Assembly: GCA_905339215.1 (NCBI GenBank)
Contig: CAJPFN010000096.1
Span: 1 to 64,000 of the forward strand
DNA: 64,000 bases
Source of the DNA: Rhizobiaceae bacterium
Lineage (GTDB): Bacteria > Pseudomonadota > Alphaproteobacteria > Rhizobiales > Rhizobiaceae
Direction: 5' to 3'
Part shown: one piece after another, positions 10,630-18,757 of the stretch
Position numbering within the stretch: position 1 is the stretch's first letter
Layout of the letters: each line of letters opens with the position of its first letter
Position numbers and translations under genes: made by a program
The notes under the pieces: model-generated
Seen by the model: the letters and a program-made list of their open reading frames with translations, nothing else
Databases searched by the model: none
What the model was told of the DNA's origin: nothing

Positions 10630-10666
10630 AGTGCCGCGGTTTGACGAAAGCCGCGGCACTTCTTTA
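10630..10666 (+). terminator. Hairpin between xylF and xylH (attenuator or partial terminator)
   Basis: AGTGCCGCGG (10630-10639) pairs perfectly with CCGCGGCACT (10651-10660), followed by TCTTTA. Hairpins after binding-protein genes usually stabilise that mRNA segment and let only part of transcription reach the permease gene. This would give more XylF than XylHG. Confidence 0.7.
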
Positions 10667-10718
10667 AGCTGACGAATGTCGCGGCCCGGCCTGGGCAACG
10701 CGGCACGGGGAGGATCCC

Positions 10719-12071
10719 ATGGCCGAGACGCTGACAAATGCGCCGGTTGATCAGGCGCGGACGTCCGACGAGGGCGCGGTAAGCCGCTTTCTGAAAGCAA
10801 CGGAACTCGATACGCGCATGCTGGGCATGGTGGGCGCGCTGCTGCTGATCTGGATCGGACTCCAGTTCCTCTCCAGCATGCGGCTTGGCGTGAATCCGCT
10901 CGAATTCGACGGGCGTGCGTTCCTTTCGCCGCGAAATCTCTGGAACCTCTCGGTCCAGTCGTCGTCGATCGCCATCATGTCGACCGGAATGGTGCTCGTC
11001 ATCGTCACACGCAACATCGATCTGTCGGTCGGTTCCCTCCTCGGCTTCATCGGCATGATCATGGGCGTCACGCAGGCCGAGTTCCTCTCCCGTGTGCTGG
11101 GCATTCCGCTCGGCCATCCGTCGGTGTGGATGATCGCGCTGGCCGCCGGCATGGTCGTCGGCGTCGCCATCGGTGCCCTCCAGGGATTCATCATCGCCTA
11201 TGGCAACGTGCCGGCCTTCATCGTGACGCTGGGCGGACTGCTGGTCTGGCGCGGTGCTGCGTGGTGGGTCACCAGCGGCCGCACGGTCGCCCCCATGGAT
11301 GGAACCTTCCGCCTCATGGGCGGTGGCCCCGCCGGCTCGATCGGCGCGACGTGGAGCTGGATCATCGCCGTGCTGGGCTGCCTCGGCGTCGTCTTCATGC
11401 TCATCTCGGCACGGCGCCAGCGCATCCGCTTCAATTTCCCGCTGCGGCCGATGTGGGCGGAGAGCCTGCTCGGATCGGTTTCCTGCGCGATCATTCTCGG
11501 GGCCGTGTGGGTGGCGAACTCCTATCCGTGGCCGATCGGCATCGTTCGGCGCTACTACCAGGACCAGGGGCTCGAGGTGCCGGAAGGCGCGTTCATCGCC
11601 CATGGACTTGCCATCCCAGTGCTGATCGCCATCGTCGTCGGCCTGGTGATGACGTTCATCTCGACCCGCACCCGTTTCGGCCGGTACGTGTTCGCCATCG
11701 GCGGCAATCCGGAAGCGGCCGAACTCGCTGGCATCAACACCCGCTGGGTGACGATGAAGATCTTCATGCTGATGGGCCTGCTGGTGTCGATCAGCGCCGC
11801 CGTCTCGACCGCCCGCCTCAACGCCGCGACCAACGCGCAGGGAACGCTCGACGAACTGCTGGTGATCGCCGCCGCGGTCATCGGCGGCACGTCGCTGTCG
11901 GGCGGCGTCGGAACTGTCGCAGGAGCCATGATCGGTGCGGTGCTGATGCAGTCGCTGGCCAGCGGCATGATCCTGCTCGGCGTCGACACGCCGCTGCAGA
12001 GCGTCGTGGTTGGCGCGGTGCTGGTGCTGGCCGTCTGGCTCGACACCGTCTACCGGCGGCGCAGCAAGTAG
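10719..12071 (+). CDS. xylH: Xylose-type ABC transporter permease XylH
   Basis: Membrane permease of the CUT2 sugar importer, 450 residues with about ten to twelve hydrophobic segments. It has the family signatures [13 protein letters not shown] near the N-terminal third and [16 protein letters not shown] near the C-terminus. It carries a longer central loop than ribose permeases, as XylH does. ATG 10719 follows GGGGAGGA. It lies between xylF and xylG, all transcribed rightwards. Confidence 0.92.
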   Translation: MAETLTNAPVDQARTSDEGAVSRFLKATELDTRMLGMVGALLLIWIGLQFLSSMRLGVNPLEFDGRAFLSPRNLWNLSVQSSSIAIMSTGMVLVIVTRNIDLSVGSLLGFIGMIMGVTQAEFLSRVLGIPLGHPSVWMIALAAGMVVGVAIGALQGFIIAYGNVPAFIVTLGGLLVWRGAAWWVTSGRTVAPMDGTFRLMGGGPAGSIGATWSWIIAVLGCLGVVFMLISARRQRIRFNFPLRPMWAESLLGSVSCAIILGAVWVANSYPWPIGIVRRYYQDQGLEVPEGAFIAHGLAIPVLIAIVVGLVMTFISTRTRFGRYVFAIGGNPEAAELAGINTRWVTMKIFMLMGLLVSISAAVSTARLNAATNAQGTLDELLVIAAAVIGGTSLSGGVGTVAGAMIGAVLMQSLASGMILLGVDTPLQSVVVGAVLVLAVWLDTVYRRRSK

Positions 12072-12084
12072 AAAGGACTTGACG

Positions 12085-12909
12085 ATGAACGAGCTCAAGG
12101 GCGCAAGCGTTCCGCCGGCAGGGATGCAGGGCCAGACGCCGCTGGTCGAGATGACCGGCATGTGCAAGGCGTTCGGCGGCCTGCGTGCCGTCGATCATGT
12201 CGACATCAACCTGTTCCCCGGCGAAGTGGTCGGTATTCTCGGCCACAACGGGGCGGGCAAGACGGTGCTGATCAAGATGCTGTCGGGCGCCATCCAGCGC
12301 GACAGCGGCACGATCAGGATCAATGGCCAGGATGCACCGATCAACAATCCGCGCGACGCGAAGAATTTCGGCATCGAGACGATCTACCAGACGCTCGCGC
12401 TGGCCGACAACGTCGACGCGACCGCCAATCTCTATCTCGGCCGCGAGCTGATGACCCGCTGGGGTACGCTCGACGACGCCGCGATGGAGGCCGAGGCGCG
12501 CAAGGTGATGGGACGGCTTAATCCGCGCTTCGTCCGCTTCAAGGAGCCGGTGATTGCCCTGTCGGGCGGCCAGCGCCAGTCGGTGGCGATCGCGCGCGCC
12601 ATCCATTTCAATGCGCGCGTGCTGATCATGGACGAGCCGACGGCCGCGCTCGGGCCGCAGGAAACGGCGCAGGTCGCCGACCTGGTCAAGCAGCTCAAGG
12701 CCGAAGGCATCGGCATCTTCCTGATCAGTCACGACATCCACGACGTCGTCGACCTGTGCGATCGCCTCTACGTCATCAAGAACGGCCAGGTGGTCGGCAT
12801 GGCGAAGACAAGCGACGTCACCAAGGACGAGGTGCTCGGCATGATCATCCTGGGCAAGTGCCCGCCCGGCGCGATTCCGGGTCCGGGTGCGCTCAAGACA
12901 GCGGCGTAG
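12085..12909 (+). CDS. xylG: Xylose-type ABC transporter ATP-binding protein XylG (single-domain)
   Basis: ATPase of the sugar importer, 274 residues, with Walker A (GHNGAGKT), signature LSGGQRQ, Walker B ([12 protein letters not shown]) and switch His (LISHDIHDV). Enterobacterial XylG has two fused ATPase domains of about 510 residues in all. This one has only one complete domain, the short form seen in other alphaproteobacteria, and presumably works as a homodimer. ATG 12085 follows AGAAAGGA, 13 bases after xylH. Confidence 0.9.
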   Translation: MNELKGASVPPAGMQGQTPLVEMTGMCKAFGGLRAVDHVDINLFPGEVVGILGHNGAGKTVLIKMLSGAIQRDSGTIRINGQDAPINNPRDAKNFGIETIYQTLALADNVDATANLYLGRELMTRWGTLDDAAMEAEARKVMGRLNPRFVRFKEPVIALSGGQRQSVAIARAIHFNARVLIMDEPTAALGPQETAQVADLVKQLKAEGIGIFLISHDIHDVVDLCDRLYVIKNGQVVGMAKTSDVTKDEVLGMIILGKCPPGAIPGPGALKTAA

Positions 12910-12917
12910 CGATCCCG

Positions 12918-12940
12918 GCGGGGCCGCGCTGCGGTCCCGC
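12918..12940 (+). terminator. Stem-loop after xylG
   Basis: GCGGGGCCGC (12918-12927) pairs with GCGGTCCCGC (12931-12940) through ten base pairs, one of them G-U, around a three-base loop. No T-tract follows, so it is a candidate terminator or mRNA end-protector only. Confidence 0.4.
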
Positions 12941-13036
12941 GCGACGTATATATTTGGCGTTCGGCGGAAGCCCCCGCTCCTTTGGGGGAGCGCCGGAGTG
13001 CTTTTATCGAGAAGGCGGGGAGCTGGTCCGGGCGGT

Positions 13037-13061
13037 GGAACCCGGGCCGGTCGGTTGCATT
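13037..13061 (+). promoter_or_regulatory. Weak EcfG-type promoter candidate for the CHASE/HWE kinase
   Basis: GGAAC (13037-13041), a 16-base spacer and CATT (13058-13061) lie about 50 bases upstream of the kinase start. It departs from the CGTT form used seven times downstream only in one base. Its place beside the stress island supports it, but a single degenerate match can be chance. Confidence 0.35.
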
Positions 13062-13112
13062 GTGGGGGGCCCTCGCCGACAAGGGCCGCTCAGCAGTCAC
13101 GGGTGCCCCGCA

Positions 13113-14762
13113 GTGAAAAGATACCTACCCGCAGCGGTGTTTCTCGCGGTCGCGCTGGCGAGCTTGGTCATGGCGGGCTTCGCCTATTTCGCCACGCAGG
13201 AGGCGGCCAGGATCAAGCTTGGGGCCACGGTCGACGATGCGCTGAACCGCATCGAGAGCCGGCTCACCATGCATCTTGCGCTGCTCAATTCGGTGCACGC
13301 GCTTTTCAAGGCGCGCGACGGCGACGTCGGCCGCGTCGCCTTCGCCACCTTCTTCGACGCGCTCCAGGTCGGCGAGAACTTCCCCGGCCTTCGCGGCATC
13401 GGCTTCCTGCGCCTGGCGGAGACGGGCAGGGAGGAGGAGGTCCAGCGGCAGATCGAACGCGACTTCGGTGTAGCGCTGCCGCTGTTCCCCAAGACCGGCG
13501 AAAGCTGGCGCACGCCCGTCGTCCTCTTCGAGCCCCTCGACGACAGCGGCCGGAAGGTGATCGGCTTCGACATGTTCGCCGAGCCCGGGCGCCGCGGCGC
13601 CATTGCGGCAGCGATGCGCGACGACGCGCCCCACGCGACCGGCCTCGTCCGCCTCGGCGAAATGACGGGCGGCCCCGTCCATCCGGGATTCCTCGTGTTC
13701 AAGCGCCTCGACGCCGGCACTTCGCCGGCGACGTCGTCTCAGCCCGAACGGCGCACCGCGGGTTTCGTCTTCGCCTCGTTCCGCGCCGCCGAACTGTTCG
13801 CCACCGCCCTTGGTACGTCGCCACTGCTACCGCTCAGCGTCGAGGTCTACGACGGTCCGACGACGGAGGGATCGCTCATCTACCGCTCCCGGGTGCCGCC
13901 GGACGAGGGAGCGGGCGCCGGCTATGTCGCGGTGCGCTCGACGACGGCCGCTGGGCGGCAGTGGACAATCGTCTTCCGACCCACCAGCGCCTTTTCCGCG
14001 CCGACATCGCGCGCCGTTCCGCTGATGCTCGGCCTGTTCGGCCTGCTTCTCGCAGCGGCGATCGCGGTCGCGGCGCGGCTGCAGGACAAGGCCTTCGCCG
14101 CCGTCGAAGCGCTTCGCCTGGCCAGCGAGAAGTCGTTGGTCGAAAAGGATCTGATGCTCAACGAGATGAAGCATCGCATCAAGAACTCGATCACCAGGAT
14201 GCTGGCGATTGCGCGGCAGACCGCTGCGGGATCGGCCGACATCGATGCGTTCATCGCCGCCTTCGGCGCCAGGCTACAGGCAATGGCCGCGTCTCAGGAC
14301 ATCCTGACGCGGTCGCGCTGGCAGAAGGCCGATCTCGCCGATCTCCTGCGCACCGAACTGGCCCAGGTCTTCGGCCGCGACTTGCCCGACGGCATGCTGT
14401 CGGGCACGAAGGTCGTCCTCGACGAGGCAGCGACCCAGGCGCTCGGCCTTACCTTCCACGAACTGGCGACGAACGCGCTGAAATACGGAGACATTGAAAT
14501 GCTCAGGGTATCGTGGGATGTCGTCGAGGAGCCAGGCGGCGCGCGGAACCTGTCTCTGGCCTGGCTGGAGCGGACGGAAACGCCGGCTCAAGCGCCGGCG
14601 AAGACGGGGTTCGGCACGAAGCTGATCGACATGAACGTCGAGCGCGAACTGGGCGGGTCCATCGTGCGCGATTTCGGCGCCGACGGGCTGCGCATCGATA
14701 TCGTCATTCCCCTTCGCGCGCGGCGGGGGCGGACCGTCCGGTCCGGGACGTCGGCAGACTGA
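13113..14762 (+). CDS. Membrane CHASE-domain sensor histidine kinase of the HWE/HisKA_2 type
   Basis: A 549-residue inner-membrane sensor. One transmembrane helix (about 5-27) leads into a periplasmic CHASE domain (about 70-290), then a second helix (about 301-322). The kinase core has an H-box with His354 in NEMKHRIKNS and an N-box HELATNALKYG around Asn454. These are the HWE/HisKA_2 pattern, the class that phosphorylates PhyR in several alphaproteobacteria. GTG 13113 is the only start that puts the first helix at the N-terminus; its ribosome site is poor. Lying 1.6 kb from phyR, it is a good candidate for a stress-sensing kinase of this module, which is an inference. Confidence 0.82.
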   Translation: MKRYLPAAVFLAVALASLVMAGFAYFATQEAARIKLGATVDDALNRIESRLTMHLALLNSVHALFKARDGDVGRVAFATFFDALQVGENFPGLRGIGFLRLAETGREEEVQRQIERDFGVALPLFPKTGESWRTPVVLFEPLDDSGRKVIGFDMFAEPGRRGAIAAAMRDDAPHATGLVRLGEMTGGPVHPGFLVFKRLDAGTSPATSSQPERRTAGFVFASFRAAELFATALGTSPLLPLSVEVYDGPTTEGSLIYRSRVPPDEGAGAGYVAVRSTTAAGRQWTIVFRPTSAFSAPTSRAVPLMLGLFGLLLAAAIAVAARLQDKAFAAVEALRLASEKSLVEKDLMLNEMKHRIKNSITRMLAIARQTAAGSADIDAFIAAFGARLQAMAASQDILTRSRWQKADLADLLRTELAQVFGRDLPDGMLSGTKVVLDEAATQALGLTFHELATNALKYGDIEMLRVSWDVVEEPGGARNLSLAWLERTETPAQAPAKTGFGTKLIDMNVERELGGSIVRDFGADGLRIDIVIPLRARRGRTVRSGTSAD

Positions 14763-14791
14763 CGGCCGGCCCTCGCGTTCGGGGCCGGCCG
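14763..14791. terminator. Bidirectional hairpin between convergent genes
   Basis: CGGCCGGCCC (14763-14772) pairs perfectly with GGGCCGGCCG (14782-14791) around a nine-base loop. It sits exactly between the kinase stop and the end of the convergent lipoprotein gene. There is no long T-tract on either side. Confidence 0.55.
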
Positions 14792-14810
14792 CCAGGACTT
14801 CCTTGCCGGC

Positions 14811-15065
14811 TCAGCAGCGTGCGATGTAGATCCTGCCGGTGTAGCGGTCACGATAGCGGCAGTAGCCAGGACGGTCCGCGACCCTGCCGATCAGGTAGCC
14901 GGTGACCGCGCCAGCCGCCGCGCCGACCGCCGCGCCTTCCACCGTTCCGCTGGCGAGGCCGCCGATCGCCGCCCCGACGGCCGCTCCTCCGATCGCCGTC
15001 TGTTCGGCGGTCGTGCAGGCCGAAAGGGCCGTCACCGCCGCCAGCGCGAGTACGATTTTCCTCAT
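14811..15065 (-). CDS. Small glycine-zipper lipoprotein
   Basis: An 84-residue envelope lipoprotein. It has a signal peptide with lipobox LSAC near residue 17, then repeated Gly/Ala motifs (GGAAVGAAIGG, GAAVGAAAGAV) typical of glycine-zipper outer-membrane proteins. The tail is Tyr/Arg-rich with two further cysteines. ATG 15065 is preceded by AAGGAG. The exact function is unknown; relatives are common stress-associated envelope proteins. I see no exact EcfG promoter upstream of it. Confidence 0.78.
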   Translation of the reverse strand: MRKIVLALAAVTALSACTTAEQTAIGGAAVGAAIGGLASGTVEGAAVGAAAGAVTGYLIGRVADRPGYCRYRDRYTGRIYIARC

Positions 15066-15131
15066 GTCTCTCTCCTTGATGTGGGCCGTCCCTGCCGATT
15101 TATGGCAAAAACGGCGGCTACCTGAAATCAA

Positions 15132-15458
15132 TCATTCGCGAAATCTGTCGCGCTTGTCCGTGCGCGGCGAATTTGTCGCAACCATGACGCCGGCGGTCTC
15201 GATGCTGGCGACGAGGCTGCCGTCCGACCGAACGTCCCACACCAGTTCCGCGTCGGCCTCTTCCATGGCGGGATCGACGGCGATGCAGCGCGCCACGACA
15301 TGAGGATAGGCGCCGTCATAGCCGAGCGATGCGCGCGGCAGTTCGGCGTCGCATTCCTCGGCCGTTTCGAAGACGGGCACCGGGGCCGGCAACTCGCGGC
15401 ATTCGGCGAGATCGGCGGAGCATCCGACGATGAGCAGAAGGGCAGCGATATGTTCCAT
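15132..15458 (-). CDS. Conserved hypothetical protein under an EcfG-type promoter
   Basis: A 108-residue protein of unknown function. The N-terminus (MEHIAALLLIVGCS) looks like a short signal or lipoprotein peptide. The rest is acidic with three conserved-looking cysteines. ATG 15458 is preceded by AAAGGAAA. An exact GGAAC-N16-CGTT promoter ends 24 bases upstream, giving a very short leader. The promoter is the best clue that this is a general-stress protein, possibly periplasmic. Confidence 0.7.
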   Translation of the reverse strand: MEHIAALLLIVGCSADLAECRELPAPVPVFETAEECDAELPRASLGYDGAYPHVVARCIAVDPAMEEADAELVWDVRSDGSLVASIETAGVMVATNSPRTDKRDRFRE

Positions 15459-15481
15459 GGCGCGTTTCCTTTCGCCTCGGA

Positions 15482-15506
15482 AACGGCCCTGCGCGCCGCT
15501 GGTTCC
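15482..15506 (-). promoter_or_regulatory. EcfG-type promoter for the gene ending at 15132
   Basis: On the minus strand GGAAC (15506-15502), a 16-base spacer and CGTT (15485-15482) match exactly the consensus known for the alphaproteobacterial stress sigma factor EcfG/RpoE2. Confidence 0.8.
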
Positions 15507-15653
15507 CCGGGTCGCCGGAAAGCGCGGGCGTTCGGGCCTCGAGGTCTGGGACGTTTGGCGCGCGACGAAGCGGGAGAGAGTCCGCGGAAGCATGGTGGCA
15601 GGGATCGGCGGCGGGGAAGGCGCAGCGAACCCGCCGGGAGGGTGTGCCGGCCG

Positions 15654-15690
15654 CGGCTCCTTTCCGGACTCAGTGTCCGGAAAGGAGCCG
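15654..15690. repeat. Perfect 16-bp hairpin over the end of a small ORF
   Basis: CGGCTCCTTTCCGGAC (15654-15669) pairs perfectly with GTCCGGAAAGGAGCCG (15675-15690) around a five-base loop. The stop codon of the minus-strand small ORF lies in the loop. Neither side has a T-tract, so it may stabilise or regulate the mRNA rather than terminate it. Confidence 0.6.
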
Positions 15691-15825
15691 TGCGAGCATC
15701 GTCAGGATGCGGCGGAGAAGTCCGGCAGCCGCCGGTCCGGCGGGAGGCGTGGTCGTAGCTGGCATGTCGGCATGGGCCATGGCCAGTCGGGCGGCGTTTT
15801 CCAGGTTTCTCATACGACTGACCAT
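15670..15825 (-). CDS. Putative 51-residue protein with amphipathic C-terminal helix
   Basis: A short ORF starting at ATG 15825 immediately after AGGAGG at good spacing; a second ATG lies four codons in. The product has an Ala-rich helix, a Pro/Thr-rich linker and a basic, hydrophobic C-terminal helix (LLRRILTMLARLLSG) that could sit on a membrane. I do not recognise the family. A weak EcfG-like site (GGAAC, 17 bases, CATT; 15934-15909) lies upstream. It sits among stress genes on the same strand. Confidence 0.5.
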   Translation of the reverse strand: MVSRMRNLENAARLAMAHADMPATTTPPAGPAAAGLLRRILTMLARLLSGH

Positions 15826-16080
15826 CTGGGCTCCTCCTGGCCGGACGACGGCCGTTCGACTCTTCGGCTCCCACGATGATGGTGGGCCTTCATGGTAAAC
15901 CGCCCGTTAATGCGCGGCCGGGGACCCCGGTTCCGCGATTTCGCCCCGAACCGGGGGCATCTCTTTGCTGGAAAACAGAACCTCCCTGGAAACAGAACCG
16001 CCGGGAGCATCCTTTCGGAGTGCTGCCCGGCGGCCGCCGAAAACCGCTTGAGGGGAACGGCTTTCAGTTCGGGTGGTGGC

Positions 16081-16248
16081 TCAGCTCGCCCGTCGGAACA
16101 GGCCCGCCAACAGCGACAGGACCAGGAAGGCGAGGAAGATGAAGAAGATGATCTGCGCGATGCCGGCAGAGGCGCCGGCGATGCCGCCGAAGCCAAGGGC
16201 ACCGGCGATGATCGCCACCACGAGGAAAACAAGGGCCCAGTAAAGCAT
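16081..16248 (-). CDS. Small membrane protein of the DUF1328 (YtjA) family
   Basis: A 55-residue, two-helix membrane protein beginning [16 protein letters not shown], diagnostic of DUF1328, with a glycine-rich turn ([14 protein letters not shown]) and a second helix ending FRRAS. ATG 16248 follows AAGGAGAG. An exact EcfG promoter lies 32 bases upstream, so it is probably induced in general stress. The molecular role is unknown for the family. Confidence 0.88.
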   Translation of the reverse strand: MLYWALVFLVVAIIAGALGFGGIAGASAGIAQIIFFIFLAFLVLSLLAGLFRRAS

Positions 16249-16279
16249 TGTCGTCTCTCCTTTCGCTTGTCCGTCCATG

Positions 16280-16304
16280 AACGCCGGCACATCTCTTTCG
16301 TTCC
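16280..16304 (-). promoter_or_regulatory. EcfG-type promoter for the DUF1328 gene
   Basis: On the minus strand GGAAC (16304-16300), a 16-base spacer and CGTT (16283-16280) match the EcfG consensus exactly. Confidence 0.82.
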
Positions 16305-16400
16305 CGCCGTCGCGTGAAATCCGGTCGTTCGGGGACCGGTCTCGCGAACGGGGAAGGCCGCCTCGCGGCGGCCCTCCTCAAGGTTCCATCGTCCGAAGTA

Positions 16401-17195
16401 TCAGGCTGCGATCCTGGCCTGGCGGTCAAAGAAAAGTGCCTGGCTGATCAGCGCCTTGACCATGTCGGGATTGAACGGCTTGGTGACGAGGAAGGCCGGC
16501 TCGGGCCGCTCGCCGGTCAGCAGTCGCTCGGGAAAGGCGGTGATGAAGATCACCGGCACCGGGGTGGTGGCGAGGATCTCGTTGACCGCATCGATGCCCG
16601 AGCTGCCGTCGGCGAGCTGGATGTCGGCAAGCACCAGCTTCGGGTTGGCGGCGGCGAAGAGCGCCGTCGCCTCCTTGTGGGTACGGGCGGTGCCGACGAC
16701 GCGATGGCCGAGGCTTTCCACCATCTCCTCGATATCCATTGCGATGAGCGGCTCGTCCTCGATGATCATGACTTCCGTCGCGACCTGGCGTGAGATCTCG
16801 GCGCTGGCGTCGTTGAGCAGGTCGGCGAACTCCTCCGCGGAGACGTCGAGGATCTCCGCCGCTTCCTCGTCGGAGAAACCCTCGACCGCGACCAGCAGGA
16901 AGGCCTGCCGGGGCCGCGGCGATAGCGCCGAGAGATTGGCCGCCGCGCGCTGCTCCCAGGCGGAGATGGGCGCTTCATGCGGCACCCGGATCGAGATCGA
17001 GGAGAACAGCTTGGCGAACACCTTGTAGAGCGCAATTCGGTCGCTTGACGCCTTGGGGAAGACGCTCACGTCGGCGATGATCGCCTCCAGCATCGCTGCC
17101 ACGAGCGCGTCGCCGCTGGACTGCGATCCGGAGACTGCGCGTGAGAAGCGTCGGAGGAATGGTAGATGCGGTGCGATGGTTGCGGAAAGGCTCAT
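16401..17195 (-). CDS. phyR: General stress response anti-anti-sigma regulator PhyR
   Basis: Response regulator of the alphaproteobacterial general stress response. The N-terminal sigma-like domain (about 1-130) mimics EcfG. The C-terminal receiver (about 141-258) has the acidic pocket IIEDE, phospho-acceptor Asp191 and Lys239 within TKPFNPD. Phosphorylation exposes the sigma-like domain, which binds NepR and frees EcfG. The 264-residue length is normal. ATG 17195 follows GAGGGAG. It is divergent from nepR-ecfG, with its own exact EcfG promoter, giving positive feedback. Confidence 0.96.
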   Translation of the reverse strand: MSLSATIAPHLPFLRRFSRAVSGSQSSGDALVAAMLEAIIADVSVFPKASSDRIALYKVFAKLFSSISIRVPHEAPISAWEQRAAANLSALSPRPRQAFLLVAVEGFSDEEAAEILDVSAEEFADLLNDASAEISRQVATEVMIIEDEPLIAMDIEEMVESLGHRVVGTARTHKEATALFAAANPKLVLADIQLADGSSGIDAVNEILATTPVPVIFITAFPERLLTGERPEPAFLVTKPFNPDMVKALISQALFFDRQARIAA

Positions 17196-17307
17196 GCGTA
17201 GGCGGCTCCCTCAATTGTCATGACGGACGATGCGTCCGTCGATGGACTTCGCGAGATGCAGTGATCGGCCCTGAAATATCACCCATATCCCCGCACCTTC
17301 GAGTGAA

Positions 17308-17332
17308 AACGCTCCGCCCAGGAAAGAGTTCC
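17308..17332 (-). promoter_or_regulatory. EcfG-type promoter for phyR
   Basis: On the minus strand GGAAC (17332-17328), a 16-base spacer and CGTT (17311-17308) match the consensus exactly. Its -35 element is six bases from that of the divergent nepR promoter. Confidence 0.88.
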
Positions 17333-17338
17333 ACGCCG

Positions 17339-17363
17339 GGAACGATTTTGCGCGTGCCTCGTT
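17339..17363 (+). promoter_or_regulatory. EcfG-type promoter for nepR-ecfG
   Basis: GGAAC (17339-17343), a 16-base spacer and CGTT (17360-17363) match the EcfG consensus exactly, giving an autoregulated nepR-ecfG operon with a leader of roughly 80 bases. Confidence 0.88.
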
Positions 17364-17453
17364 ATGGGCCTCGAATTCGCTGCGCGGAAACGGGATGGGC
17401 AGTGATGCGCCAGCCCGACCGCGCTATATGGGGGCTCGAGGACAGACAGGGCG

Positions 17454-17657
17454 ATGAACATCATGACCAACGACATGGGTGGGCCGGGCGCCAAGCGTGC
17501 CCGGACGGGCGGAACGAATGCACTGGGCGCCAATTCGGAGATCGGGCGCAAGCTGAAGCAGTATTACGACGGGCTGGTGTCCGAAGAGGTCCCCAACCGG
17601 TTCGCCGAGCTCCTGAGCCAGCTCGAGAAGGCCGAATCCACCCAGAAGAAGGATTGA
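17454..17657 (+). CDS. nepR: Anti-sigma factor NepR
   Basis: A 67-residue anti-sigma factor that holds EcfG inactive until phosphorylated PhyR binds it. The conserved NepR core IGRKLKQYYDGLVSEEVPNR lies in the middle, with disordered flanks as usual. ATG 17454 is preceded by an AGGG-type site. Its stop is four bases upstream of the ecfG start, so the two are translated together, which suits a sigma/anti-sigma pair. Confidence 0.95.
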   Translation: MNIMTNDMGGPGAKRARTGGTNALGANSEIGRKLKQYYDGLVSEEVPNRFAELLSQLEKAESTQKKD

Positions 17658-17661
17658 CTTG

Positions 17662-18210
17662 ATGGCCGTTTCAGCGGGTTTCAAGAACGATCTGCTTGCC
17701 GCGATCCCCAGTCTCCGCGCTTTCGCCATGTCGCTGTCGCAAAACGCCGACAAGGCCGACGACCTGGTTCAGGAGACGCTGGTGAAGGCCTGGGACAAGC
17801 ACGAGAGCTTCCAGATGGGCACCAATCTGAAGGCCTGGCTGTTCACCATCCTGCGCAACGAGTTTTATTCGCAGATGCGCAAGCGCGGACGCGAGGTCCA
17901 GGACAGCGACGGCATCATGACCGCCCGGCTTGCCGTCCATCCGAGCCAGCACGGCGTCCTCGATCTCGAGGATTTTCGCGTAGCCCTGGAAAAACTCCCC
18001 GACGACCAGCGCGAGGCCGTCATCCTGATCGGCGCGTCGGGGTTCTCCTACGAGGAAGCCGCCGAGATCTGCGGCTGTGCTGTCGGCACGATCAAGAGCC
18101 GGGTCAGCCGCGCCCGCACGCGTCTTCAGGACATGCTCCAGATCGCCGGGGAAGATGAATTCGGTCCCGACGCGATCGCCGCACAGGTCATGGGATCGAA
18201 TGCGGCCTAG
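17662..18210 (+). CDS. ecfG: General stress sigma factor EcfG (RpoE2-type ECF)
   Basis: An ECF sigma factor of the EcfG group, 182 residues. Region 2 (about 20-90, with DDLVQETLVKAW and the -10 recognition helix) and region 4 (about 115-165, with GFSYEEAAEICGCAVGTIKSRVSRARTRL) are both complete. ATG 17662 is preceded by AAGGA inside the end of nepR; a TTG at 17659 is also in frame. It should recognise the GGAAC-N16-CGTT sites found seven times around it. Confidence 0.96.
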   Translation: MAVSAGFKNDLLAAIPSLRAFAMSLSQNADKADDLVQETLVKAWDKHESFQMGTNLKAWLFTILRNEFYSQMRKRGREVQDSDGIMTARLAVHPSQHGVLDLEDFRVALEKLPDDQREAVILIGASGFSYEEAAEICGCAVGTIKSRVSRARTRLQDMLQIAGEDEFGPDAIAAQVMGSNAA

Positions 18211-18359
18211 AGCGCGATGCGTTCGAGCATCCGTGTCGGTCAAGGAAGTACCTGGCCGCGTGCGGCGGAACGGCACAGCCGCCGGCGCATACCCTTTCCG
18301 GTTTTCGTCTGGACTCGCACCTTGAAAGGTCCTTTCATGCGGCGGGTCCCGTTTGGACG

Positions 18360-18384
18360 GGAACCCAGCCGCGTACGCCCCGTT
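18360..18384 (+). promoter_or_regulatory. EcfG-type promoter for the DUF883 gene
   Basis: GGAAC (18360-18364), a 16-base spacer and CGTT (18381-18384) match exactly. The leader to ATG 18415 is about 25 bases. Confidence 0.85.
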
Positions 18385-18414
18385 CTGTTCGCTGCGAAGC
18401 AAGGAGTTGGATAC

Positions 18415-18747
18415 ATGGCCACTGCATCTGGTAAATCGGACAAGAGCGAAGCCGGCTCGGCCGCGCGCGATCTCGAGGCGGATATCGCCCAGTTGAAGGA
18501 GGACATCGAGAAGCTGGCCGAGCAGTTGCGCATTACCGGCCGCCATTCCTACGGGGCGGCGCGGCGGATGGCGACGGAAGGCAAGGAGCGGGCCTGGAGC
18601 GAGGGCGAGGCTGCGATCGAAAACCTTCGCTCGACGGCCGGCGATCTCGAACGCCAGGTGGTCGACACGGTGCGCCAGAAGCCGATGACGGCGTTGGCGA
18701 TCGCCGCAGGCATCGGCTTCCTCGTCGCGCTCCTGTCGCGCCGCTGA
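18415..18747 (+). CDS. DUF883 (ElaB/YqjD-like) membrane-anchored protein
   Basis: A 110-residue protein with a long charged helix (coiled-coil, about 20-80) and a C-terminal membrane anchor (TALAIAAGIGFLVALLSRR). This is the layout of ElaB/YqjD proteins, which are stationary-phase inner-membrane proteins reported to bind ribosomes. AAGGAG precedes ATG 18415; upstream in-frame codons lie before the EcfG promoter and are not used. It forms an operon with the following membrane gene. Confidence 0.85.
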   Translation: MATASGKSDKSEAGSAARDLEADIAQLKEDIEKLAEQLRITGRHSYGAARRMATEGKERAWSEGEAAIENLRSTAGDLERQVVDTVRQKPMTALAIAAGIGFLVALLSRR

Positions 18748-18757
18748 AACCGCCGCA

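Noticed and set aside
12756-13112. Longer start for the CHASE/HWE kinase
   Set aside because: It would overlap xylG and the hairpin after it and place non-conserved sequence before the first membrane helix.
18217-18414. Longer N-terminus for the DUF883 protein
   Set aside because: The extra codons lie upstream of and across the EcfG promoter and match nothing in the family; ATG 18415 has a strong AAGGAG.
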